In this document: in pieces, positions 8,676 through 17,752 of the stretch
Numbering within the stretch: position 1 is the stretch's first letter
How the letters are laid out: each line of letters starts with the position of its first letter
Notes under the pieces: model-generated
Database searches by the model: none
Seen by the model: only the letters and a program-made list of their open reading frames with translations
What the model was told of the DNA's origin: nothing
Source of the DNA: PFJX01 sp963713085
Lineage (GTDB): Bacteria > Pseudomonadota > Gammaproteobacteria > Burkholderiales > Thiobacillaceae
Direction of reading: 5' to 3'
DNA length: 64,000 bases
Assembly (NCBI GenBank): GCA_963713085.1
Contig: CAVQKQ010000020.1
Span: 1 to 64,000 of the forward strand
Program-made: the position numbers and the translations under genes

Positions 8676-9082
8676 GGCATGTTGGCCACTTGCAGGAAAG
8701 TGGCGTAATCGCGGAAATAGTCGGCCTCGTCATAGAAATCCGAGGCCAATACCATACTGACCGCACCCGAGGAAAAATTATCCAAGAAACTCCACATCAT
8801 CGGACAGACATACAGGCCGTGGTAGGAACGATTCAGGTGATAACGGCGCTGGCGCTGGCCGTCATCAAGGACCACGTCAAAGCTGCCCGACATGGCGACG
8901 ATGAATTGATGCAAGTGGCGATGACCGTGGGCACCGCGATCTGAGCCACCGGGCACATCGTATAGGTAGAAGACGCGTTTGATGTCGAAGGGGATATGGC
9001 GCGAACTCTCAATAAAGGTTAGATTGCCGCGCGGATCCTGGATCTTCGGAAGTTCAATGATTCGGCAGTCATTTAGAGACAT
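8672..9082 (-). CDS. FdtA/QdtA-like dTDP-4-oxo-6-deoxyhexose 3,4-ketoisomerase
   Basis: Small cupin (RmlC-like) enzyme that moves the keto group of dTDP-4-keto-6-deoxy-D-glucose from C4 to C3, providing the substrate for the adjacent aminotransferase. Family features are DPRGNLTFIESSRHIPFDIKR at the start, the metal-free active-site histidines in AHGHRHLHQ, and the tail VLASDFYDEADYFRDY. Length 136 fits. The 4-base overlap with the next gene shows coupling. Upstream there are 136 AT-rich bases before the acyltransferase stop, with no clear promoter. Confidence 0.87.
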   Translation of the reverse strand: MSLNDCRIIELPKIQDPRGNLTFIESSRHIPFDIKRVFYLYDVPGGSDRGAHGHRHLHQFIVAMSGSFDVVLDDGQRQRRYHLNRSYHGLYVCPMMWSFLDNFSSGAVSMVLASDFYDEADYFRDYATFLQVANMP

Positions 9083-9218
9083 AACTTCAAGCCCTGAAAT
9101 TAAGTTAGGAACCGTGCATATTAGCGTGTTGTAGCCAAGTCTTTTTCAAGCATGATTATGAAGTGGTAGTTCAGGTGGTCTTCGGATGCTGTTTGAGCAC
9201 TGAAACCTAGGAGGTTGC

Positions 9219-9710
9219 TTAGGCATTTATTGATGGAACGACCCCTTTTTTTCTCGCTGGGTTTCCAAACCATAATTCCCCCGCCGGGACATCTTTTGTG
9301 ACTACGCTCCCGGCACCAATCATTGCATTTTCACCAATTATTATGCCACCAAGAAGAGTTGCATTCGCTCCGATGGACGCGCCATTTCTTATAATTGTTT
9401 TTAAGTATTCGTCTGGATATACCTTTGATCTGGGATATTTGTCGTTTGTGAAGGTAACATTTGGGCCAATAAATACATTGTCCTCAACAGTAATTCCGTC
9501 CCACAATTGGACGCCGCATTTTACAGTGACGTTGTTTCCAATAATAACATTATTTTCTACGAAGACATGAGCATTAATATTGCAATTTTCTCCAAGTCTA
9601 GCCCCTTTCAGGATAATAGTATATTGCCATACTATCGTTCCATTCCCAATGAATTCAGTTTGAACGTCTGCTTTTTCGTGAACAAATGGTAATATTTTAT
9701 CAGAGCTCAT
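9219..9710 (-). CDS. Left-handed beta-helix acetyltransferase, WlbB/QdtC/FdtC-like
   Basis: Hexapeptide-repeat acyltransferase, by context the N-acetylase of the 3-amino sugar made by the two following genes. Repeats of the form I-G-x-x-x-x run from about residue 30 to 145; the segment HVFVENNVIIGNNV, then LWDGITVEDNVFIGPNVTF, is typical of the WlbB/QdtC group that acetylates nucleotide amino sugars with acetyl-CoA. Length 163 is slightly short but complete. Codon usage and composition are markedly AT-rich compared with the G+C-rich genes on either side, indicating acquisition. Confidence is high for the fold, moderate for the substrate. Confidence 0.82.
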   Translation of the reverse strand: MSSDKILPFVHEKADVQTEFIGNGTIVWQYTIILKGARLGENCNINAHVFVENNVIIGNNVTVKCGVQLWDGITVEDNVFIGPNVTFTNDKYPRSKVYPDEYLKTIIRNGASIGANATLLGGIIIGENAMIGAGSVVTKDVPAGELWFGNPARKKGVVPSINA

Positions 9711-9752
9711 GTCCTAATCCTGCGTTGGGTTTCAAGTATTATATTAATTACT

Positions 9753-10328
9753 TTAAAATGGGAGTGTTTTGATAACCTTGGCGGGATTTCCAGCAGCAAT
9801 CGCATTTTCTGGAATTGATTTTGTGACAATTGAGCCGTTAGCGATCACAGAGTTTTTGCCAATGGTTACACCTTTTAATACGGTTACATTAGAACCAAAA
9901 AAAACGTTTTCTTCTATAACAACTTTAGCAGTTTTAGGCGTTCCCCCTTGCATTCTTTTGTCGGGGTGAAGATCGTGAAAATCGCTGTCATAAATTTCAA
10001 AATTAGTTCCAGCAATTGTATTTTTCCCGATATACACACCCTCGCCGGCGGCTATTATAACAAAATTATTATTGACATAAACACCTGATTCTATTTCAAC
10101 AACAGTATCAGGTTTGCGAGACTCTATATAAGCATAGTTACTGTACAAATAAGGAGAATTTATAACGCCAATTTTTACATTTTCATGAAATATTATTTTG
10201 CCCTTACCATTAAATAAACAAGGTTGATTTAAAATTGGTTTACCAAAAACATTTTTGCATGTCGATAACAATTTGTATTTGTTAATTCTAAGCCATTGGT
10301 GAATATATGATATTAACATAATATACAT
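9753..10328 (-). CDS. Hexapeptide-repeat acyltransferase (WbbJ/LacA-like)
   Basis: A second left-handed beta-helix acyltransferase. After a short basic/hydrophobic N-terminus (SYIHQWLRINKYKLLSTCK), hexapeptide repeats occupy the middle and C-terminus, with DSDFHDLHPDKRM resembling the conserved His-containing loop of maltose/galactoside-type O-acetyltransferases and the end KSIPENAIAAGNPAKVIK typical of the family. It may O-acetylate the glycan. It is the most AT-rich gene of the window. It lies 42 bases upstream of the other acyltransferase on the same strand and 187 bases downstream of the GT10 gene. Confidence 0.8.
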   Translation of the reverse strand: MYIMLISYIHQWLRINKYKLLSTCKNVFGKPILNQPCLFNGKGKIIFHENVKIGVINSPYLYSNYAYIESRKPDTVVEIESGVYVNNNFVIIAAGEGVYIGKNTIAGTNFEIYDSDFHDLHPDKRMQGGTPKTAKVVIEENVFFGSNVTVLKGVTIGKNSVIANGSIVTKSIPENAIAAGNPAKVIKTLPF

Positions 10329-10515
10329 TTCTATTTGTAATGGATGGGTAAATATTTAGACTCAAAGTCGATTTCAGCCATGTCATGCCAATTCCGCTTG
10401 GATGGGCACGCTCCATCGAAATCCTGCGGTAAATTTCATTCAAATGCCTGTGCTGATTGATTTGTCGGGAAGGAGCATGGATCTGTAAATGTATGCCACG
10501 GATTCTGGGTGAGCG

Positions 10516-11541
10516 TCAAAGGTTCAGAAGGTTACGTGCTCGTACAAATATCTTCTCAGCTAATTGTCTAATTGCGATGCTCGGGGTGCCCTTTCTCAGG
10601 GTATGTCTGGAACATAGTCGAAACTCGTTCCCGGTGGATGCGACGCCTTTTACCTCGATGTGGCCGCTGAGTACGGCCATCAGATTGTATTTGTGCAGCA
10701 CCAGCTCACGTGCCTGCAGGATGGCGGGCAGGCGTCGCTGGTATTCGTTCGAATGCACGATATCCCCGATGAGACGATTGCTGCCGTCGTGATCGTTGAT
10801 GTCGATCGGTATGAAGCTCTCGGCAGGAAAGTACTCGTTGGCATTTGGGGCGCCGCTGTAGAAGGGGAGGGTGAGCCCCAGAAAGGCGTCCGAGAGCTTT
10901 TCCGTCCAATGGTGCAGTCCGATGTGGTTCTCGATGGCGACGTGATATCGGTAAGGATCGAGGGCCTCGGCCTTGTCGTCCATGGGGCGGATGCCGTGGC
11001 CGAACACGTCCATTTCCGGCAGGTGTTCCTGAAGTTGTTTGACGAATGTGTAACGTTTGTTGTGCAGGGTATGGCGTTGGCGCTTGCTGGAACTGGCGGC
11101 CGAGATGAGCCGGGTCTTGTCGGTGGGGGGATGGTCGATCATCTCATCCAGGGTTCGCACATGCTGGCTGCCTACGCCATAGAACCAGCGCAGGCCCGGT
11201 TGCGAGTAGATGCGGTTGGGATGGGGGAGGGCCCAGGGTTCCTGGGAGGTGAGCACGTGGCCGAACTGGGCGGTGAAGGCGTTGCCATAGCATTTGATGG
11301 ATGAGGGTTCTGTGGTGACCAGCAGGGTCTGCGCTTGGGGGCAGGCCAGTTGTTCGAAGGCATGGTACTTGTCCTGGCCGGCGTGGGGGGAGAGGTCGTC
11401 GTAGACCACTAGCCAGTCGTATTCCCGCGCATCCCGGTCGAAGGTGAACCGGCAGTTTCCCCAGACGGAGTCGCCTTTCGGGAAGTAGCGCGACCATTCC
11501 GAGGGGCGGGCTGCGTTGCTGACCAGCTTTACCGTAATCAT
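10516..11541 (-). CDS. Glycosyltransferase family 10 (alpha-fucosyltransferase-like)
   Basis: The gene was started at the ATG at 11541 (MITVKLVSNAARPSEW), 100 bases after the previous gene's stop; the frame is open further upstream but that part overlaps the neighbouring gene and is a shadow. The core signature of GT10 is clear: YRYHVAIENH at about 197–206 and WTEKLSDAFLGLTLPFYSGA at 212–231, matching the nucleotide-sugar-binding FxxEN…EK motif of bacterial alpha-1,3/1,4-fucosyltransferases. Length 341 is typical. It probably decorates LPS or capsule with fucose or a related 6-deoxyhexose. The fucose donor route is not encoded intact here (gmd is a remnant). Confidence 0.82.
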   Translation of the reverse strand: MITVKLVSNAARPSEWSRYFPKGDSVWGNCRFTFDRDAREYDWLVVYDDLSPHAGQDKYHAFEQLACPQAQTLLVTTEPSSIKCYGNAFTAQFGHVLTSQEPWALPHPNRIYSQPGLRWFYGVGSQHVRTLDEMIDHPPTDKTRLISAASSSKRQRHTLHNKRYTFVKQLQEHLPEMDVFGHGIRPMDDKAEALDPYRYHVAIENHIGLHHWTEKLSDAFLGLTLPFYSGAPNANEYFPAESFIPIDINDHDGSNRLIGDIVHSNEYQRRLPAILQARELVLHKYNLMAVLSGHIEVKGVASTGNEFRLCSRHTLRKGTPSIAIRQLAEKIFVRARNLLNL

Positions 11542-11641
11542 GGCAATGCCCGGTGAATTGTGCCGACCCATTCGTTGCGGCCCAGGCACGATGCCGCGCG
11601 CTGTTCGCGTACATGGTTGGCCGGGAGGCGAAGTGGCAGGT

Positions 11642-12367
11642 TCATTCTTTCCAGTAATCGGCGATCCAGAGTGCGGGTTTGTAGTACTTGCGCAGCTTGC
11701 CGCGGTAATCCCCGACCAGGGCGTCGTCCGGATTGGGATGGCCGTGAAACACCAGGATCCGGCATCCCGGCGGCAGTGCCGGGGCGCGCAGGTAGCGCAT
11801 GATGCCCTTGGGTATGGCGTGGAACTTGAAGCTCTTGCACCAGGTTTCCGGCCAGAAGGCGATGTCGCCGATCTTCTTGGACAGATAGATCTGCTCGTTG
11901 CTGTAGTGGGCATGCACCTCGTCGGTGTGGGTACGGTAGTAGTCCAGCACGTCGGCATGCCTGCCGATCTCGAAGCAATAGACCGACGAGTTACCGATGC
12001 CCTGGCCGCGTTGGGTCCAGTTTTCAATGATGGCGAACTTGTCCGAGTAGTCGAAAAAGTCGTCCAGCCGGTCGACGATGATGACGTCCAGATCCAGGAA
12101 CAGGGCCTTGCCGGTCAGGTCTCCCAGGGTCGGGCTGAACAGGGCGAGCTTGCGCCAGGGGGACACCTGGTGGCGCAGGGGAATGTCGATCTCGGGGATG
12201 GGCAGGGTCTCGATGCCGTCCGCGAGTCCCTGGGTATCGTCCGTCAGGCAGACGAAGCGGAACGGGCCGGACAGGTTGCGGCGCACCATGCCGTAGAGCC
12301 GGTTGACGTAATGCGCTCCGTACTTGGTACCCCACTTGATGCACAGGATGTTTCGCGGCTGGGTCAT
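11642..12367 (-). CDS. Predicted glycosyltransferase with DxD-type metal site
   Basis: A 241-residue cytoplasmic protein with a GT-A-like pattern: beta-strand start NILCIKWGTKYGAHYVNRLY, a central acidic motif LFLDLDVIIVD with Asp92 and Asp94, and a late loop ILVFHGHPNPDDAL with a conserved-looking His. This resembles the small glycosyltransferases found beside capsule and LPS genes (GT8-like/DUF group). Its start overlaps the end of the preceding GT4 gene by 4 bases (ATGA), so it is part of the same transcription unit. Donor and acceptor are unknown. Confidence 0.7.
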   Translation of the reverse strand: MTQPRNILCIKWGTKYGAHYVNRLYGMVRRNLSGPFRFVCLTDDTQGLADGIETLPIPEIDIPLRHQVSPWRKLALFSPTLGDLTGKALFLDLDVIIVDRLDDFFDYSDKFAIIENWTQRGQGIGNSSVYCFEIGRHADVLDYYRTHTDEVHAHYSNEQIYLSKKIGDIAFWPETWCKSFKFHAIPKGIMRYLRAPALPPGCRILVFHGHPNPDDALVGDYRGKLRKYYKPALWIADYWKE

Positions 12368-13377
12368 TGCTTCTCGGTCAGGGAATGGTAGACGTTGATC
12401 GTGTCTTGCGCCATGGCCTGCAAGGTAAGACGTTCCCGGGCAAATTGCCAGGGTCGGGCCATCGCCTGGGTCCAGGCGGCGGGTTCGCCGATCAACGCCG
12501 TCAGGCGTTGGCGCAATGCCGGGGCATCGTCGGGGGGGACGATAAGCTCGGGGGGGAAGAAGTCGCCCACGCCTGAAATTTCGGTGGTCAACACCCGTGT
12601 GCCCAACATGAGGGCTTCCACCAGCACGTAGGGAAACCCTTCATGCCGGGAGGAGATGACCAGACCGTCCGCCGAGGCCATGAGATCCATCGCATCGCGG
12701 CGGTGGCCCAGCAGCAGGCAGCGGGTGGGTGGTTTGATTGCGGCGAGGCGGGCTTCCAGGTTTGCGCGTTCCGGCCCGTCGCCGGCGATGAGCAGGTTGA
12801 TGGGAAGACCGTCCACCGCTTCCAGCAGGATGTCGAAGCCCTTGGCCGGAACCAGGCGGCCCACGGCGCAAAGCACCGGAAGATCGGAAGGAAGCTGGAA
12901 CATTTGCTTCAGGTCGAGGCGGTTTGTTGAACTGGCCTCGATGCCGTTGAGGATGACACTGGCATGGGCATGGTTCAGTCGTGCCGCCGCCAGGGAACTG
13001 ACCGCGATGACATGATCCAGCTTGTCGAAGGCCCGGGTGCGGCGCTTGACGTTGTGTAGCGTGCCGACCGTGGGACACCCGAGCCAGGGACGGACCAGCG
13101 ACACCAGGGCGGCCGCCTTGTTGGCCTGGGCATGCACCAGGTCGCAGCGGCAGCGGCGCAGCTTGAGCAGAAGTTCCAGGGCGAGCAGGGGATTGAGCCG
13201 GTTGCGGTCGAAGCGGATGGGGATGCATTCGATCTCCTCGGGCATGCCCGCGATCAGCGACCGGTCGGCGAAAACCACCACCTCGTGGCCGGCGCCGGCC
13301 AGGGCCCGGCTCAGGTCGCGCACATGCCGTTCCAGGCCGCCTTCGCCCCGGCTTGCCAGGACCTGGCAGATTTTCAT
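12364..13377 (-). CDS. Glycosyltransferase family 4
   Basis: Retaining GT-B glycosyltransferase of the polysaccharide cluster. Start taken at the ATG at 13377 (MKICQVLASRGEGGLERHVRDL), which overlaps the upstream gene's stop by 4 bases; the longer open frame upstream is a shadow. N-terminal GT4 acceptor domain with GGLERH, C-terminal donor domain with VGRLVPAKGFDILLEA and the E-x7-E nucleotide-binding segment SSRHEGFPYVLVEALMLG. Length 337 is normal. The closest functional groups act in LPS-core or capsule assembly; specificity is not readable. Confidence 0.85.
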   Translation of the reverse strand: MKICQVLASRGEGGLERHVRDLSRALAGAGHEVVVFADRSLIAGMPEEIECIPIRFDRNRLNPLLALELLLKLRRCRCDLVHAQANKAAALVSLVRPWLGCPTVGTLHNVKRRTRAFDKLDHVIAVSSLAAARLNHAHASVILNGIEASSTNRLDLKQMFQLPSDLPVLCAVGRLVPAKGFDILLEAVDGLPINLLIAGDGPERANLEARLAAIKPPTRCLLLGHRRDAMDLMASADGLVISSRHEGFPYVLVEALMLGTRVLTTEISGVGDFFPPELIVPPDDAPALRQRLTALIGEPAAWTQAMARPWQFARERLTLQAMAQDTINVYHSLTEKQ

Positions 13378-14499
13378 TGGTCCGCTCCTATCAAGGATTC
13401 CCGCAGGTCGTCCAGGCGGGATGCGATGCCGGCGATGTCGAAATGCTGTCGGACGTATGCCCAACCCGCCCGCCGCGCTGAGGCGAGCCGGACCGCGTCG
13501 TCCATGAGCGATGCCAGGGCCGAGGCGATGGCGGCGGGGTCTTCCGGGTCGACGCCGAGCGCTGCCGGCCCGGTGGCTTCCGCCAGTCCGCCCCGGCCCG
13601 AGCTGATCACCGCGCAGCCGCTGGACATGGCCTCGATGGCGACGCGGCCGAAGGCCTCGTTGCAGAGGGAGGGTATGACGACGATGCAGGCGTTGCGCAT
13701 ATGCTCCTGAACTGCCTCGTTGGACATCTGGCCGAACCAGTCGACCTGTGCATCCAGGGGCGCGAGCCGGGCCCGGATACCCTGTTCGAATTCCGTGGCG
13801 GAGCCGCCGCCGTGCCGGTTGGAGCCGATGAAGCCCACCCGCCAATCGGGGTGTTCCGGCAGCACGGTCGCTAGTGCCCGGGCGAGTTGCTCGATGCCCT
13901 TCTCCGGCACCATGCGTCCGACATAGAGGATGCGGGCCTTGGGCGCGGGTGGCAGGATTCCATGCACAGTCATGGCCAGTGCATTGGGAATGACGTGGAT
14001 TTTATTATCCTGACCTTCCCCAGCGATACCCGACAGAAAGCGCCGGCGGACGTACTCGCTCACGCAGATCACGGCATCGGCCCGGGCCAGGATTTTGCCG
14101 CGCTCTCCGGGGGTGGCCAGGCCGCCCATGGTGTGCGGGTCGTTGTGCAGGTACAGGGCCACCCTGCTGGCTTTGTGGCGTTGGCGGATGGCTGCGAACA
14201 CCTCGACCCGATTGTGGACTTCGATATAGGTGCTGGGGCGTATCGGGGATTCGCTGCGCCGCCTGTCGCGCGTAATCCCGGGTAAGCCCGAAAACGCGCC
14301 GCCAGGAAGGGGCGATGGTTATGTAGGTTACATCCGGTGGCAGGGCCGACTGGGGCCCGCCGTAGATGCGAGTCTGTTCCCGGTGGCGGCTGGCGAAGTA
14401 GAAATCCCGCACCACCAGCGCCACCGCACCGGATGCGGCGGGCGTAAAGCGTTCCCGGGGCGGGAGGAGTAGGTGATATTGCGCCGGCATGCTAACCAT
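13374..14499 (-). CDS. Glycosyltransferase family 4, interrupted by a single-base frameshift
   Basis: The C-terminal three quarters are open from 14201 to 13374 (…LHNDPHTMGG…, donor domain VGRMVPEKGIEQLARAL and PSLCNEAFGRVAIEAMSSG). The missing N-terminus is found in another frame from 14499 or 14490 (MVSMPAQYHLLLPPRERFTP… to LTRDYARQAAQRI), and the two meet around 14235–14260, where the family sequence YIEVHNRVEVF continues. The change fits one extra base, plausibly in the C-runs of ATCCCCGATACGCCCC. Rejoined length about 370 residues is normal. Either a recent inactivation or a sequencing error. It overlaps the next gene by ATGA. Confidence 0.75.
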
Positions 14500-14544
14500 G
14501 GCATCGGTAGTGGGGTTTGTTCAAAGCAACGGGATCAACCGGGG

Positions 14545-15657
14545 TCATCCGGCCAGTTCCCGGTATACCGCCAGGGTGGCATCGAGCATGCGGGCGAGGG
14601 TGTAGGGCTGGGGCTGGGGCACCTCGGGCGGGTCTTGCAACCATTCCGTCACCCGGGTCGAGAGGCTGTCCAGGTCGCCGACCGGCACGCAGCCCTGCGG
14701 CAGGATGGCGGCCAATTGTTCGCCCACGCCGCCATGATCGTAGCCCAGGGTGGGAATGCCCATGCTCAACGCCTCCAGCGTGGTACGCCCGAAGGCCTCC
14801 GGCTCCCGGGAGAGGGAAAGGACGATGGCCGAGATGGCCATGATCTCGCGCAGGTCGCTGCGGTGGCCGGTGAAGGTGATGGCATCGTCCAGCCCGCGCT
14901 CATGGACGCGATTTTGCAATTCTTCTAGGAACTGGCGCCGGCGCGGATGGGTGCCGCCGACGATCAGGCCGTGCACCTCCGGCGCGGAGACCTTGAGACC
15001 GGCCATCAGGTCAAGGAAGTCTTCCTGGCCTTTCCAGCGGGTGATGCGGGCGGGCAGGGTAATCAGGCGCTTGCCCCGGGTTTGCGGGTAGGACTCGTAC
15101 CAGTTCTCCAGCCAGGTTTCCGGGGGCCGATAGCCGTGGGGAAACTGACCGGGATCGACGCCCCGATAGATAAGGCGCAGCTTTTCCGGATCGGTGCCGG
15201 GGTAGTTGCTGAGCACATAGTCCCGGATCATTTGCGAGATGACGATGACCCGTTCCCCTCGGGTCATCACCGCGCTGTAGCGGTTGACCGAATAAGGGCC
15301 GTGCACGGTGGTGACGAGGCGAGGTCGCTGGTCGGGATCCATGCCTTTCCAGGCCAGGTATCCCACCCACCCGGGCATGCGGGAGCGCACGTGCAGGATA
15401 TCCACCTTCTCGTCGCGCATGAGGCGCCGCAGACGGCCCACGTAGCGCGGCAGGGTCAGCAAGGATTTACGGCCCACGTCCCACGCCAGATGCCTGCTGC
15501 CTTCGCTTTCCAGTTGCGGCACCAGGCGGCCGCCGGCGGAGATGACGATGGAGCGGTGGCCGTGCTCGACCAGGTGCTTGCCGACTTCCAGGGTGCCGCG
15601 CTCCACCCCTCCTGATTCCAGGGCGGGGAGCATCTGAACCACGGTCATGGATTTCAT
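14545..15657 (-). CDS. Glycosyltransferase family 4
   Basis: GT-B glycosyltransferase of 370 residues when started at the ATG at 15657, which forms an ATGA overlap with the stop of the upstream ELM1-like gene; an ATG 9 bases earlier is possible. Acceptor domain begins TVVQMLPALESGGVERGTLE with the GGVERG loop; donor domain has ITLPARITRWKGQEDFLDL and the catalytic E-x7-E segment SREPEAFGRTTLEALSMG. HVRSRMPGWVGYLAW and YRGVDP fit LPS-core-type GT4 enzymes. Part of the same minus-strand operon. Confidence 0.86.
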   Translation of the reverse strand: MKSMTVVQMLPALESGGVERGTLEVGKHLVEHGHRSIVISAGGRLVPQLESEGSRHLAWDVGRKSLLTLPRYVGRLRRLMRDEKVDILHVRSRMPGWVGYLAWKGMDPDQRPRLVTTVHGPYSVNRYSAVMTRGERVIVISQMIRDYVLSNYPGTDPEKLRLIYRGVDPGQFPHGYRPPETWLENWYESYPQTRGKRLITLPARITRWKGQEDFLDLMAGLKVSAPEVHGLIVGGTHPRRRQFLEELQNRVHERGLDDAITFTGHRSDLREIMAISAIVLSLSREPEAFGRTTLEALSMGIPTLGYDHGGVGEQLAAILPQGCVPVGDLDSLSTRVTEWLQDPPEVPQPQPYTLARMLDATLAVYRELAG

Positions 15658-16568
15658 GAAAACCACTTTTGCAGGATTATCGCCGCGCAGCGATCAGCCT
15701 CGCTGAAGCTCTCGGCCGGCGGTGGGAAAGCCTGGCCGGCCCCGAGCGAACCCAGGGTCCGCACCCATCCCTCGCCGATCCTTGCCGCCACGCCCGCCGC
15801 GACCCGGGAGCGGGGCACGGCGGGCAAGTCGAACACCCCCACCCGGCAACCGGCTGTCAGGGCCTCGTACAGCATGGAGGCGCTGTCCGGCGTGACCCAG
15901 GCTTGTCCAACCCTGGCGAGTTGTTGCTCCAGCCAGCCCGCAGGTGTGTCCACGCCCGGGACGACGGTGATTTGTCCCGCTGGCAGCATGGCCGGGAATT
16001 CAGGGGGGGTGCGGCGGGAGGTGGTGAGGGTCCAGTGGATCCCGGGCGTGCGAGTGACCAGAGTGGCGATCTGCCCGGCAATGCCGTGGTCGTCCCAGCG
16101 GTAATGGGGAGACGGCCCGCCGACCAGGATGAGCCCTTGCCCCTGCTCGTGCCCTTGCGAAGGAATTACCGTATTGAGGGCACCCCGGGTCGTGATCACG
16201 CTGGGCAGGGCGGGGGGGTGGTCATGTTCCGGGATCAGGCATAGATCGAACCATCCCAAGGGCAGGCTGGGCTTCATCAACACTACTGCCTTGCCGCCAC
16301 GGGCGCGGCGCGCGGCCAGGAGGGCGCCATGGGTGGCATGCCCGGCCGCCAGGATCAGGTCCGGATCCGGCAGGGCGGCCCCAGGCGGAAACCGCCCGCC
16401 GAGCCAGTATCCGAGGTTTTTCCAACGGGGTCCCACCTTGATCGTATGGGTGCTTGCCGGGGTGAGGCGCATCAGGGCATCGGCCAACCCCTGGCTTTGC
16501 TTTTCATGGCCCGGCTTGCCGTCCCCGAGGCGCCAGATCATGAGGGGAGGCTTTGCGTCAATCGGCAT
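15654..16568 (-). CDS. ELM1/GtrOC1-family putative glycosyltransferase
   Basis: A 304-residue protein of the family named after plant ELM1 and the bacterial GtrOC1 proteins (DUF1022). Characteristic pieces are WRLGDGKPGHEKQSQGLADAL at the start, LILAAGHATHGALLAARRARGG, GGPSPHYRWD and TPDSASMLYEALTAGCRVGVF, which resembles a GT-B donor site. Bacterial members usually lie in LPS gene clusters, as here. It is the first gene of the minus-strand row and is divergent from aroQ with about 140 bases between, where the promoter should lie. Confidence 0.82.
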   Translation of the reverse strand: MPIDAKPPLMIWRLGDGKPGHEKQSQGLADALMRLTPASTHTIKVGPRWKNLGYWLGGRFPPGAALPDPDLILAAGHATHGALLAARRARGGKAVVLMKPSLPLGWFDLCLIPEHDHPPALPSVITTRGALNTVIPSQGHEQGQGLILVGGPSPHYRWDDHGIAGQIATLVTRTPGIHWTLTTSRRTPPEFPAMLPAGQITVVPGVDTPAGWLEQQLARVGQAWVTPDSASMLYEALTAGCRVGVFDLPAVPRSRVAAGVAARIGEGWVRTLGSLGAGQAFPPPAESFSEADRCAAIILQKWFS

Positions 16569-16706
16569 CGAAAATGCAAGTAAATGTCATGATTAGGCAG
16601 GCGTCCGAGTTTGTTTTGTTCAATACGGATTGCGTGGAAATCTGGACATCCGGGTGCAATGTGCGGCAAACTCGCCGCCGTTAAAACAACCGGCATGCTC
16701 AACTAC

Positions 16707-17207
16707 ATGGCCCGCAAGCGCACGCCGAAATCATCCATTGCCCAGGCCGTTTCCACCGTGACAACGGGCAAAAGCATCCTGGTTCTGCATGGTCCCAATC
16801 TTAACCTGCTGGGCATCCGCGAACCGGAACATTATGGGGATCAGACCCTGGCCGAGATCAATGCCGCCCTCCAGGAACAGGGCGAGGCCGAGGGCGTGGC
16901 GGTGGCCTGTTTCCAGAGCAATGCCGAACATGCCCTGGTGGAGCGCATCCATGCCGCCCGGGACGAGGACGTGGGTTTCATCATCATCAACCCCGCCGCC
17001 TTCACGCATACCAGCATAGCTGTTCGCGATGCCCTGGCGGGGGTGGGAATACCGTTCATCGAAGTGCATCTGTCCAATGTCCATGCCCGCGAGGCATTCC
17101 GTCATCGTTCCTACCTGTCCGACCTGGCGGTGGGCGTGATTTCGGGCCTGGGGGCCATGGGCTACCTGTTCGCCCTGGGCTATGCCCTTCATGCCTTGGA
17201 GGAATAA
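16707..17207 (+). CDS. aroQ: Type II 3-dehydroquinate dehydratase
   Basis: Dodecameric shikimate-pathway enzyme converting 3-dehydroquinate to 3-dehydroshikimate. Family motifs: ILVLHGPNLNLLGIREPEHYG near residue 25 with the catalytic Tyr, FQSNAEHALVERIH, FIIINPAAFTHTSIAVRDAL, and IEVHLSNVHAREAFRHRSYLS with the active-site His and Arg. Starting at the ATG at 16707 gives 166 residues, some 15–20 longer than usual; a later start near TTGKSILVLHG is possible. The stop TAA is directly followed by the accB ATG, and aroQ–accB–accC is a conserved order in betaproteobacteria. Confidence 0.93.
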   Translation: MARKRTPKSSIAQAVSTVTTGKSILVLHGPNLNLLGIREPEHYGDQTLAEINAALQEQGEAEGVAVACFQSNAEHALVERIHAARDEDVGFIIINPAAFTHTSIAVRDALAGVGIPFIEVHLSNVHAREAFRHRSYLSDLAVGVISGLGAMGYLFALGYALHALEE

Positions 17208-17666
<459 letters not shown>

Positions 17667-17752
17667 TGCGGGGAAGGTTGTTTGGGATGAGGCAGCGCGG
17701 GCCATGGCAATCGCCCTTCACCCATCCTCTTCCCCTTCACTGGGATTGATCC

